A stretch of 64,000 nucleotides of DNA. It comes from Streptomyces sp. NBRC 110611 (GTDB lineage: Bacteria; Actinomycetota; Actinomycetes; Streptomycetales; Streptomycetaceae). The first letter of the stretch is position 1, and the number at the start of each line of letters is the position of its first letter. The translations under genes were made by a program, and so were the position numbers. Of the stretch, positions 17,206-24,891 are shown in pieces. The stretch spans positions 3,814 to 67,813 of the forward strand of contig NZ_BBUY01000001.1 of the NCBI RefSeq assembly GCF_001590865.1, in the 5' to 3' direction. Below the pieces are notes generated by a model. The model ran no database searches and was not told where the DNA came from. It saw only the letters and a program-made list of their open reading frames with translations.

Positions 17206-18266
17206 GCTGCGGCTCCCGAGTACTCCTTGCGGCGGGCGATGATCAGGCGGGCCGCGCCGTTGACGAGCAGCGTGATCACGAAGAGGACGAGGCCGGAGGC
17301 GATCAGGGCGTCCTGGCCGAACTGGTCGGCCTCGCTGAACTTGCTGGCGATGTTCTGGGCGAACGTGCCGCCGCCCGGGTCCAGCAGGCTGGCGTTGATC
17401 AGGAAGCCGGGCGAGAGGACCGTCGCCACGGCCATCGTCTCGCCGAGCGCGCGGCCCAGGCCCAGCATGGAGGCGCTGATGACGCCGGAACGGCCGAACG
17501 GGAGCACCGCCATGCGGATGACTTCCCAGCGGGTGGCGCCGAGGGCGAGCGCGGCCTCCTCGTGTGTCTTCGGGACCTGGAGGAAGACCTCGCGGCTGAC
17601 GCTGGTCACGATCGGCAGGATCATGATCGCGAGCAGGATGCCGACCGTGAAGAGGGAGCGGGCGGCGCCCTCGGAGTAGCTGAAGACGCCGGTCCAGCCC
17701 AGGTAGTCGTCGAGCCAGCGGTACAGGCCGGACAGGTGCGGGACGAGGAAGAGTCCGCCCCAGAGGCCGTAGATGATGCTGGGCACGGCGGCGAGCAGGT
17801 CGATGACGTAGCCGAGCGGCGAGGCCAGCCTGCGCGGCGCGTAGTGCGAGATGAACAGTGCGATGCCGACCGCGACCGGGACCGCGATGGCCATCGCGAT
17901 CACCGAGCTGACGACGGTGCCGAACGCGAGCACCGCGATGCCGAACTTCGGCTCCGTGCCGGTGGCGTTCCACTCGAGCGTGGTGAGGAAGTTGGCGTGG
18001 TCGCCGGAGATGGCGAGCACGGACCGGTAGGTGAGGAAGACCGCGATGGCGGCCATGATCACCAGCAGGGCTATGCCGGAGCCCCGGGAGAGCCCGAGGA
18101 AGATCCGGTCACCGGGGTGGACCGCCTTGCCGGACACAGACGGGGACACGGATGGGGACGGGGACGGCGGGAGCGGGTCCGACGGGGACGGGCGGCCGTG
18201 GCTCGCCGGGCGGTTGCCGTTCACCCGCGCCTGCGGGCTGTCGGATATCGGGGAGGCTTCAGTCAT
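17202..18266 (-). CDS. pstC: PstC phosphate transporter permease
   Basis: 354 residues from ATG 18264-18266, with GGAGA five bases upstream. The first 50 residues are a Pro/Ser-rich cytoplasmic tail (PSPSPSVSPSVSG), after which six membrane helices and the loop KTHEEAALALGATRWEV identify the permease. It lies downstream of pstS behind a stem-loop and overlaps pstA by 4 bp. Confidence 0.93.
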   Translation of the reverse strand: MTEASPISDSPQARVNGNRPASHGRPSPSDPLPPSPSPSVSPSVSGKAVHPGDRIFLGLSRGSGIALLVIMAAIAVFLTYRSVLAISGDHANFLTTLEWNATGTEPKFGIAVLAFGTVVSSVIAMAIAVPVAVGIALFISHYAPRRLASPLGYVIDLLAAVPSIIYGLWGGLFLVPHLSGLYRWLDDYLGWTGVFSYSEGAARSLFTVGILLAIMILPIVTSVSREVFLQVPKTHEEAALALGATRWEVIRMAVLPFGRSGVISASMLGLGRALGETMAVATVLSPGFLINASLLDPGGGTFAQNIASKFSEADQFGQDALIASGLVLFVITLLVNGAARLIIARRKEYSGAAA

Positions 18267-18320
18267 GGGTTCTCCGGTCTGCGGAGCCGGTGAGGGCTCC
18301 GAGTGCGGCGGTGCACCGGA

Positions 18321-18356
18321 CGGGCGGCGGCCGGGGAAGGGCCGGGCCGCCGCCCG
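18321..18356 (-). terminator. Intercistronic stem-loop between pstS and pstC
   Basis: Perfect 12-bp G+C arms (18321-18332 and 18345-18356) with a 12-base loop, 15 bp after the pstS stop. In many pst operons such a structure keeps the binding-protein mRNA more abundant than the permease part, by partial termination or by 3' protection. Confidence 0.7.
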
Positions 18357-18370
18357 GGGTTCGTCCTTCG

Positions 18371-19495
18371 TCAGGAGAGCGAGGCGACGGTCGAGCGGAC
18401 CTTCGCGGCGATCTCGGCGGGCAGCGGGGCGTAACCCAGTTCCTTGAGGGCGTTCTGGCCGTCCTTGCCGGCGACGTAGGTCAGGAAGGACTTGGTGGCG
18501 GGCAGGGTCTCGGCCTTGTTGCCCTTGTCGCAGACGATCTCGTACGTCACCAGGGTGATCGGGTACGCGCCCTCGGCCTTGGTGGCGTAGTTGAGCTTCA
18601 GGGCCAGGTCGTTGCCCTTGCCGACCTGCTGCGCCTCGGCGATGGCCTTGGACGCGTTCTCGACGGTGGCCTCGACCGGCTCCTTGGCGCCGGTGTTCAG
18701 CTTGACCGTGGGGATCTTGTTGGAGGTCGCGTAGGACAGCTCGAAGTAGGAGATCGCGCCGTTGGTCTGCTTGACCTGGGAGGAGACACCGGCCGAGCCG
18801 GACGCGGCCTGGCCGCCGGAGCCCTCCCACTTCTTCGCCGGCTCGTACTTCCAGTCGGCGGGGGCGGCGCCCTTGAGGTACTTGGTGAAGTTGTCCGTCG
18901 TACCCGAGTCGTCGGAGCGGTGGAAGGCCTGGATCTTGAGGTCCGGGAGCTTGGCGTCCGGGTTCAGCTTCTTGATCGCCTCGTCGTCCCAGTTGGTGAT
19001 CTTCGAGTCGAAGATCTTCGCCAGGGTCGGGGCGTCCAGGACGAGGCTGTCCACACCGGGGACGTTGTAGCCGACCGCGATCGGGCCGCCGACCATCGGC
19101 AGGTCGATGGCCTGGCCGCCCTTGCAGACCTGCTTCGACTTGGAGACCTCGTCGGGCTTGAGGGCCGAGTCGGAGCCCGCGAAAGCGGTCTGGCCCTGGA
19201 GGAAGGTGGTGATACCGGCGCCCGAGCCGGTCGGCTGGTAGTTGATCTCGGTGTCCTTGCAGGCGCCCGAGTAGTTCTGCACCCAGGCGTCCATGGCGTT
19301 CTTCTGCGCGGACGAGCCGGACGCGAGCAGCTTGCCCTTGCCCTCGCACTTGATGTCCGACGCCTTGGCGGAGCTGCCGCCGCCACCGCCGCCGGTGGTG
19401 TCGTCGGAGCCGCACGCCGTCAGGGCCAGGGCACCGGTGACGGCCAGAGCGCCAACCGCGAGGGCGCGAACCCGGTTCTTGCGCTGAAGCTTCAC
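18371..19495 (-). CDS. pstS: PstS phosphate-binding lipoprotein
   Basis: 374 residues from GTG 19493-19495 (AAGGA upstream). The signal ends in the lipobox LTAC near residue 28, followed by a Gly/Ser linker and the phosphate-binding fold with ASGSSAQ, QTAFAGSDSAL and RSDDSGTTDNF, the usual oxyanion-contact loops. It captures phosphate outside the membrane for PstCAB. It is first in the operon, with a PHO box about 260-300 bp upstream and a repeat-bearing leader. Confidence 0.95.
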   Translation of the reverse strand: MKLQRKNRVRALAVGALAVTGALALTACGSDDTTGGGGGGSSAKASDIKCEGKGKLLASGSSAQKNAMDAWVQNYSGACKDTEINYQPTGSGAGITTFLQGQTAFAGSDSALKPDEVSKSKQVCKGGQAIDLPMVGGPIAVGYNVPGVDSLVLDAPTLAKIFDSKITNWDDEAIKKLNPDAKLPDLKIQAFHRSDDSGTTDNFTKYLKGAAPADWKYEPAKKWEGSGGQAASGSAGVSSQVKQTNGAISYFELSYATSNKIPTVKLNTGAKEPVEATVENASKAIAEAQQVGKGNDLALKLNYATKAEGAYPITLVTYEIVCDKGNKAETLPATKSFLTYVAGKDGQNALKELGYAPLPAEIAAKVRSTVASLS

Positions 19496-19559
19496 TGTCG
19501 GGAATTCCTTCCTGGGGCGCGCCGCGTGGCCGGCGTGCTGAGGGATGTGATGGGCGGTG

Positions 19560-19636
19560 TTGCGGTCCGTACTGCGGTCCGTGTTGCAGTCCGTATTGCG
19601 TTGCAGTCCGTATTGCGGTCCGTGTTGCGGTCGTGA
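19560..19636. repeat. 12-bp tandem repeat in the pstS leader
   Basis: Six units on the plus strand of the type TTGCGGTCCGTA (19560, 19572, 19584, 19601, 19613, 19625), with one extra TTGCG between units 3 and 4. It lies 65-141 bp upstream of the pstS start codon and downstream of the PHO box, hence within the untranslated leader. Confidence 0.85.
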
Positions 19637-19739
19637 TCGTGATGCGGTGCTGCTACGGGTGGTGACCGCTGTGGGGGCGCGGTGCCAGCTAGCCGCGTCG
19701 CGCTCGCTCCGTGGGCAGGGCGCGCACTCGGTACGGCCG

Positions 19740-19794
19740 AAATTAGGCAGATCAGGTGAAGCGGCCGATGGAGGGGAGTGAACGCGAGGTGAAC
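19740..19794 (-). promoter_or_regulatory. PHO box (PhoP operator) and -10 of pstS
   Basis: Read on the minus strand, four consecutive 11-base units: GTTCACCTCGC (19794-19784), GTTCACTCCCC (19783-19773), TCCATCGGCCG (19772-19762), CTTCACCTGAT (19761-19751). This exact 11-base period of GTTCACC-type repeats is the Streptomyces PhoP binding site. A TAATTT hexamer at 19745-19740 follows as a possible -10. It predicts induction under phosphate limitation. Confidence 0.9.
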
Positions 19795-19959
19795 CTCGGC
19801 CGTCAGATGAGTACGGGATGAGAGCGGGGTGAGAACTGTTCGCCCGCTCGTACTAAAGAGCCCGTCGCTCTGTCGAATGGCTGATCGGTATGGCAGCATC
19901 CGCGCGGGGACACGACGCGAATACGGCGCGAATCGGTGCGGAACGACCGGAGGTGGCTG

Positions 19960-21255
19960 GTGGGGAGCCAGGGGGCACGGCAGGACGTTCAGGGCGTACG
20001 AGATGTAGCGGGCGTACGGGGCGTACGGGGTGTACGGGGCGTAGGGGGCGCGGGAGAGGGGCGAGGGGCCACGGAGGCACCTCGCGCACACACCACGCAC
20101 CACGCGCATCGCGTACGCGACGGCCGGGCGACCCGGCTGTTGACCTGCACCGCCTTCGTCCTCTGTGTGACGGGCCTGCTCGGCACGACGGCCGGCACCG
20201 CCCACGCCGACGGCCCCACGGCCGCCCCCGCCCCCGGTGCCGGCACCAGTACCGGCACCGGGGGCGGGGGCGGCACCGGAAGCGACTCCAAGTCCACGGC
20301 CCCGAATTCCGACGCGCGGCGTCTCGACGACGTCCGTAAGAAGATCGACGCCCTTTACCACAAGGCCGAGCAGGCCACCGACGCCTACAACGCCGCCGAG
20401 GAACAGGTCGAGCGCCAGCAGAAAGAGATCGTCAAGCTGGCCCGCAGTATCGACAGCACCCAGCGCAGGCTGGCCGCCCTCAAACAGCAGGCGGGGGTGT
20501 TGGCCAGCGCCCAGTACCGGGGTGGCGGGCTGCCGGTCGAAGCGAAACTGGTGCTCGAAGCCGATCCCGAGGCCTTCCTCGAGAATGCCACGCTGGCCCG
20601 GAAGGGGCAGCTCGCGGCCAAGCGCGTGGTCAACCAACTCACGAATCTCAAGAGCGACTTGGAGGGCTATTCCCACTCCGCCACCGAACGCTGGGAACGG
20701 CTGGAGACGCATCGTAAGAAGCAGGAAAATGCCCGGCGGGACATCGAGAAAAAGATCGACGAGGCAAAGCAGCTGGAATCCCGGCTGGCCGCCAAGGAAA
20801 AGGACCGGCTGCGGAAGCTGGAGGAGGAAGAGGCATTCCGGCAGCAGCAGAAGTGGCTCGATTCGGGTGCCCTGAAAGACATCAGCGACACCGCGTCGGA
20901 GCTGGGCAAGAAGGCGATTTCGTTCGCCACCGCACAGATCGGCAAGGATTACGTCTGGGGCGCGGAGGGGCCGGACACCTTCGACTGCTCCGGGCTGACG
21001 CTGCGGGCCTGGGGGCACGGCGGCCGGACGATCCCGCGCACCTCGCAGGAGCAGTGGCGGCGACTGCCGCACATCGCCCTACGGGATATGCGGCCGGGCG
21101 ACCTGATCATTTACTTCTCCGATGCCAGCCATGTCGGGATGTATCTCGGCGATGGCGCGATGGTGCACGCGCCGCGGCCCGGCCGGCAGGTGACCATCGC
21201 CGGTGCGGGCTCGATGCCGATCCTCGGCGTGGTGCGCCCTGATGCCCGCTCGTGA
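19960..21255 (+). CDS. Secreted RipA-like NlpC/P60 peptidoglycan endopeptidase
   Basis: 431 residues from GTG 19960 (GGAGG six bases upstream; a GTG at 19936 is an alternative). A basic N-terminal extension with G-V-R repeats precedes the hydrophobic signal (LLTCTAFVLCVTGLLG, ending in AHA near residue 82). A long coiled coil (about 120-300) is followed by the catalytic NlpC/P60 domain (about 315-425) with the Cys of FDCSGL, ASHVGMYLG and HAPRPG. This is the autoinhibited RipA/CwlO architecture. It now sits divergent to pstS; the S. coelicolor counterpart is, from memory, about 60 genes away. Confidence 0.85.
   Translation: MGSQGARQDVQGVRDVAGVRGVRGVRGVGGAGEGRGATEAPRAHTTHHAHRVRDGRATRLLTCTAFVLCVTGLLGTTAGTAHADGPTAAPAPGAGTSTGTGGGGGTGSDSKSTAPNSDARRLDDVRKKIDALYHKAEQATDAYNAAEEQVERQQKEIVKLARSIDSTQRRLAALKQQAGVLASAQYRGGGLPVEAKLVLEADPEAFLENATLARKGQLAAKRVVNQLTNLKSDLEGYSHSATERWERLETHRKKQENARRDIEKKIDEAKQLESRLAAKEKDRLRKLEEEEAFRQQQKWLDSGALKDISDTASELGKKAISFATAQIGKDYVWGAEGPDTFDCSGLTLRAWGHGGRTIPRTSQEQWRRLPHIALRDMRPGDLIIYFSDASHVGMYLGDGAMVHAPRPGRQVTIAGAGSMPILGVVRPDARS
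19993..20046 (+). repeat. 9-bp tandem repeat in the N-terminal extension of the NlpC/P60 gene
   Basis: Six units of the type GGCGTACGG, in frame, giving G-V-R repeats before the signal peptide. If the true start lies further down, this would be leader RNA. Confidence 0.75.
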
Positions 21256-21699
21256 CGTATCCGACAATGACCGACCTGATGGTTACCGCTGGGGTGACCG
21301 ACCTTGACCGGCCTCACGGCCTTGACCGGCCTCACGGTGACCGCCGACACAATGACGCAGATCACTCCGGCGATAAATGACCGGATTGCTTGCTATCCGA
21401 GGGTTGTCGCGGTGTAGCGGAATGCACTCAAGCGAGGTGATGTTCGTCATTCCCCATTTGGCCCGCCCCAGGTCAAATGGCTTATTGAGTGCGGCATATG
21501 ACGGTGGCCGAATGCCGTCGGCCATTCCCTCCTTGTCCGTACTGGCGCTATCGTCGCCTGTCAGTGCCGGAAACACGCCCGCTCAATTGACCTACCGGCC
21601 ACGCGGCCCCGGACACGAGGCCCCCCGGCCACGAGCTACTGGCCACCAGCCACCAGCGCGCCCATCGCGCCCCTCGGGGGGAGGGAAGGAAGCAGACCG
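21256..21699. other. 444-bp gap upstream of the PP2C gene
   Basis: No gene seen. It contains a perfect 18-bp tandem duplication (21302-21319 and 21320-21337, beginning CCTTGACCGG) and a widely spaced inverted repeat GCACTCAA (21424-21431) / TTGAGTGC (21485-21492). The central part is A+T-richer than its surroundings, as expected for a promoter region. Confidence 0.5.
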
Positions 21700-23190
21700 A
21701 TGTCCGTACCCGTACCGCAGCAACAGCAGCGGTCGGCCGAGCTGCCGCGGCCGGCAGGACCGGCGGATGACGCCTGCGCGGACACCGCGCCGCTCCCCGG
21801 CGCCCCGGGCACGGCCGCGGCAGCCGCGGGTACTCCGGGCACGGAGGTCGACGGGCAGCGACTTTCGGCCGACCCTGCACCGGTCCCACAGGGCCTGACC
21901 CTGCTTCTCATCGGCGAGGACCCGAACAGCCAAGTTCCCGATATGTGGGACTGGGCGGGCCGCAAGGCGCGCGTACGCACCGCCCGCAACCTCACCGAGG
22001 CCGAGCGGCTGCTCACCGACGATGTGCACTGCATCCTGCTCGACCTCCCCCCAGCCGAGCGCACCGACCGCACGGACCGCACGGACCGCACGGAAGCATC
22101 AGAGCGCCCCCCAGGACGCATAGGAGCCCCGGTCGGCCCGGTCGATCCGGTCGCCCCGGGCAACCCGACCCCCCAAGCCGTCAACCCCGCCGACGAACTG
22201 GGAATACTCCGCGACGTCCTGCGGATGGCGCCCTCGCACGCCGTCCTCGTCCTCACCCACGAGACCGATGCCGAGCGCGCCGCCGACGCCGTCCGCGTCG
22301 GCGCCCAGGACTACCTCTTCCACGACGAGCTGGACGGGGCGGTGCTCAGCCGCGCGGTCCGCTACGCCGTCGAACGCAAACGTGCCGACCTCGCACAGCG
22401 CCAGCTCACCGAGTCCCGGATGCGGGCCCAGGAGAACGCCCGCCTGGAACGCGGCCTGCTGCCCACCCCGCTGCTCGACGGCTCCGACCTGCGGTTCGCC
22501 GCCCGCTACCGGCCGGGCCGCAGCCGTGCACTGCTCGGCGGCGACTTCTACGACACCGTCCGGACCCCTGACGGCACGGTCCACGCGATGATCGGCGACG
22601 TCTGCGGCCACGGACCCGATGAGGCGGCCCTCGGCGTCGAACTGCGCATCGCCTGGCGCGCACTGACCTTCGCCGGGCTCTCCGGGGACGAACTGCTCGC
22701 CACTCTCCAGAAGGTCCTGGAGAACGAGCGCGCCGACGACGAGATCTTCGCGACCCTCTGCACCGTCGACATCTCCGCCGACGGCCACCACGCCGGCCTC
22801 TTCCTGGCCGGCCATCCGGCCCCGCTGCTGGCCCGCGCCGGCGAGCGCCCCCAGCTGCTGCCGTACGAATTCGGCGGCCCGGCTCTCGGCCTGCTGCCCC
22901 ATGCCCGCTGGCCGCGCCGACAGGTCGAGCTGGGCAGCGCCTGGAGCCTGATGATGTACACCGACGGCCTGATCGAGGGCCGCATCGGCCAGGGCAACCG
23001 GCGCCTCGGCCAGGAGGGGATGGCCGAGCTGGTGAGCCGTCGGATGGAGTCCGGCCTCAGCGGCGAGGCCCTGCTGGAAGCGTCGGTCCAGGAGGTCCGC
23101 GACCTGAACGGCGGCGAACTCACCGACGACGTGGCCGTCCTGCTCCTGGACCGCCCCACCCGAAACCCCACACCCCACAACCACCCCTGA
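21700..23190 (+). CDS. Receiver-domain PP2C (SpoIIE-type) Ser/Thr phosphatase
   Basis: 496 residues. After a disordered head comes a receiver-like domain (about 65-220) with LLLIGED and HCILLDLP (Asp115 as possible acceptor). A 9-bp repeat-coded insert (RTDRTDRTDRTE) and a Pro-rich loop follow that Asp directly. A coiled linker leads to the PP2C domain (about 245-490) with the metal motifs LLGGDFYD, IGDVCGHG, YTDGLIEG and LTDDVAVLLL. Such proteins dephosphorylate anti-anti-sigma factors. The start has GGAAGG-type pairing eight bases upstream. Partner unknown. Confidence 0.88.
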   Translation: MSVPVPQQQQRSAELPRPAGPADDACADTAPLPGAPGTAAAAAGTPGTEVDGQRLSADPAPVPQGLTLLLIGEDPNSQVPDMWDWAGRKARVRTARNLTEAERLLTDDVHCILLDLPPAERTDRTDRTDRTEASERPPGRIGAPVGPVDPVAPGNPTPQAVNPADELGILRDVLRMAPSHAVLVLTHETDAERAADAVRVGAQDYLFHDELDGAVLSRAVRYAVERKRADLAQRQLTESRMRAQENARLERGLLPTPLLDGSDLRFAARYRPGRSRALLGGDFYDTVRTPDGTVHAMIGDVCGHGPDEAALGVELRIAWRALTFAGLSGDELLATLQKVLENERADDEIFATLCTVDISADGHHAGLFLAGHPAPLLARAGERPQLLPYEFGGPALGLLPHARWPRRQVELGSAWSLMMYTDGLIEGRIGQGNRRLGQEGMAELVSRRMESGLSGEALLEASVQEVRDLNGGELTDDVAVLLLDRPTRNPTPHNHP

Positions 23191-23202
23191 CCCCACCCCA
23201 CA

Positions 23203-23453
23203 CCCGCGCAGTTCCGAAACCCCGCCCACGACGCCCGCGCGGTTCCGAAGCCCTGCCCACGACGCCCGCGCGGTTCCGAAGCCCTGCCCACGACACCTGC
23301 GCCGATTCCAAAACCCTGCGCACCGCGCCCGCGCCTTCTCCGGAACCGCGCGCACGGCGCCCGCGTGGTTCCGAAACCCTGCCCACGGCGCCCGCGCCGT
23401 TTCCTAAACCACCCGCGCCGCGCCCGCGCCGTTTTCGTAAATCCGCACACCGG
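23203..23453. repeat. 31-32-bp minisatellite, eight units
   Basis: Eight head-to-tail units starting at 23203, 23234, 23265, 23296, 23328, 23360, 23391 and 23423. Each begins CCYGCGC/T, has GTTCCGAA or a variant in the middle and ends CCCACGACG or similar. Units 1-3 and 6 are closest to each other. It begins 13 bp after the PP2C stop. Confidence 0.88.
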
Positions 23454-23512
23454 ACACCGCACACGGCACACCGCCCCGCGCCCTTTACGGGAACAACGCG
23501 CACCACGCCAGC

Positions 23513-23579
23513 GTTGTGGCCCGCAAGGGGCCCGCGCATCCCCTAGGGAATCTGTTCGACCGTCCCCTAAGGGCCGCCG
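23513..23579. repeat. Dispersed 67-bp element, copy A
   Basis: Matches 58548-58614 at 58 of 67 positions (same orientation, no gap). It contains two CCCCTAGGG-type palindromes about 24 bp apart with TCTGTTCGA between them, and GCAAGGGGCCC at its left. It lies between the convergent PP2C and DUF2516 genes, next to the minisatellite. Confidence 0.85.
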
Positions 23580-23581
23580 GA

Positions 23582-23923
23582 TCAGCGCCCGCCGTTGTAC
23601 GGCCCGTACGGCCCGTCCGAGCTGGAGCCGCCGCGCCACCGGCCGCTTCCGCCGGCGACTTCCCGCAGCGCCGGCCGCACATCGACGGTGTAGACGATCA
23701 CCGCGATGATGCCGATGATCGGCAGGAACGACATGACCGGCAGGATGAACAGCAGCGCCGTCGCAATGGCCAGGAAGACCAGCCACATGCCCTTGGTCTG
23801 TTTGTTGGCGGCGCGGTAGGCGTCCTCGCGGCGCACGGCCGCATCGATCAGCATCACGGCGGCATAGACCCCCAGGCCGAGCTGCACCCAGCTCAGAATG
23901 CTCTGGAACCCGTAAATCAGCAC
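23582..23923 (-). CDS. DUF2516 small membrane protein (Rv0476-like)
   Basis: 113 residues from GTG 23921-23923, chosen because the DUF2516 core (LIYGFQSILSWVQLGLG) starts there; an open frame continues upstream to 24091 but its peptide (Tyr/Gly/Thr repeats) does not resemble the family. Three to four hydrophobic helices precede a Gly/Tyr-rich tail. It follows hbhA, as Rv0476 follows Rv0475 in Mycobacterium tuberculosis. Function unknown. Confidence 0.7.
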   Translation of the reverse strand: MLIYGFQSILSWVQLGLGVYAAVMLIDAAVRREDAYRAANKQTKGMWLVFLAIATALLFILPVMSFLPIIGIIAVIVYTVDVRPALREVAGGSGRWRGGSSSDGPYGPYNGGR

Positions 23924-24166
23924 GCCGTCCACCGCCCGTTCGCCGTTCGTCTTGTCTTCGCCAGTTGTCTCGTAATCGGCCCGGTCCGGCCCGTACGTCG
24001 GCCCGTACGTCGACCCGTCCGTCAGTTCTTCGTCCGTGCGGCCCCACCGTACCCGGGCAACGGGACCGTACCCGGACAACGGGCCGGGCACGTCCAGTGT
24101 GCCCGGCCCGACCGGTGAACCGGCGTTCTCAGCTGATTCGGCGCTGTCAGCGAAGAGTGATCCGGG

Positions 24167-24859
24167 TCACTTCGTGGACGGCGGGGTGCTCTTCTTGGCC
24201 GGAGCCGGCTTGCGCTGTGCGACCGGCTTCTTGCCCGCGGCCGCCTTGGTCTGCCCCTGCCCCTGGCCCTGGCCCTGGCCCTGGTCCTGAGGCTGGGTCT
24301 GGGTCTGGGGCTGCGTCTGGGTCGACGGCGTCGCCTTGGCCTCCGCCTTGGCCCCGTTGGCGACCTCGGTCCCGGTGCCGCCCTTGGTGGCGGCCGGCTT
24401 CGGCTCCGGCTCGATCGCGACCGCGACCTCCTCGGCACGGTCGGCGGCGTCGCCGCGCCAGGTCTCCACCGCGTTCCGCCCGCGCTCGGCCAGTCCCTCA
24501 TAGCCCTCGCGGACCTGCACGGCGCTCTCCGCGATCACGCCCACGCCCTGCAGCGCCAGCTCCTGCGTGCGGTCGCGGAACTTCTTGAAGTCGCCGTCGA
24601 GCGAGTCCCGCAGCCCCGCCAGTTTCTCCTTGGCCTCCTTGGCCTGCTTGGCGACCAGTGCCTGGATGTCCTTGGGGTCGGTGCTACGTACCGACTCGAA
24701 GCGCTTGGGTGCCTCGGCCTGGACCTTCTTGACGAGCTGCGGCACCTCGCCGAGCTTCTCGGTGGCCAGGTCGAAGCCGCCGGCCAGGGCGTACAGCGGG
24801 GTCGGGTCGGTCAGCGCCTCGGTCAGGGCCTTGCGGAGGTCATCGGTCTTGATGGCCAT
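24167..24859 (-). CDS. hbhA: HbhA-like heparin-binding hemagglutinin homologue
   Basis: 230 residues: an N-terminal helical segment (about 1-100, coiled coil) with LYALAGGFDLATEKL, then a low-complexity tail with a QTQPQTQ/QGQGQG tract (about 180-200) and a Lys/Ala/Pro-rich end (KPVAQRKPAPAKK). The same plan, helix bundle plus Lys-rich tail, defines mycobacterial HbhA, a surface and lipid-body protein. In a soil bacterium adhesion is unlikely to be the role; membrane or storage-lipid association is possible. Flanked by HTH and DUF2516 genes as in mycobacteria. Confidence 0.8.
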   Translation of the reverse strand: MAIKTDDLRKALTEALTDPTPLYALAGGFDLATEKLGEVPQLVKKVQAEAPKRFESVRSTDPKDIQALVAKQAKEAKEKLAGLRDSLDGDFKKFRDRTQELALQGVGVIAESAVQVREGYEGLAERGRNAVETWRGDAADRAEEVAVAIEPEPKPAATKGGTGTEVANGAKAEAKATPSTQTQPQTQTQPQDQGQGQGQGQGQTKAAAGKKPVAQRKPAPAKKSTPPSTK

Positions 24860-24891
24860 GGCGTTCTTCCTCCTGGAAACGATTCGGTTGC

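Noticed and set aside
17206-17973. Upstream extension of the pstA frame
   Set aside because: It reads pstC in another frame. The ATGA overlap at 17202-17205 fixes the pstA start.
23203-23453. CRISPR array
   Set aside because: The 31-32-bp units follow each other directly with no unique spacers, and no cas gene is near.
23513-23579. Insertion-sequence remnant or MITE
   Set aside because: No terminal inverted repeats at the element ends and no target-site duplication could be seen; kept as an intergenic repeat instead.
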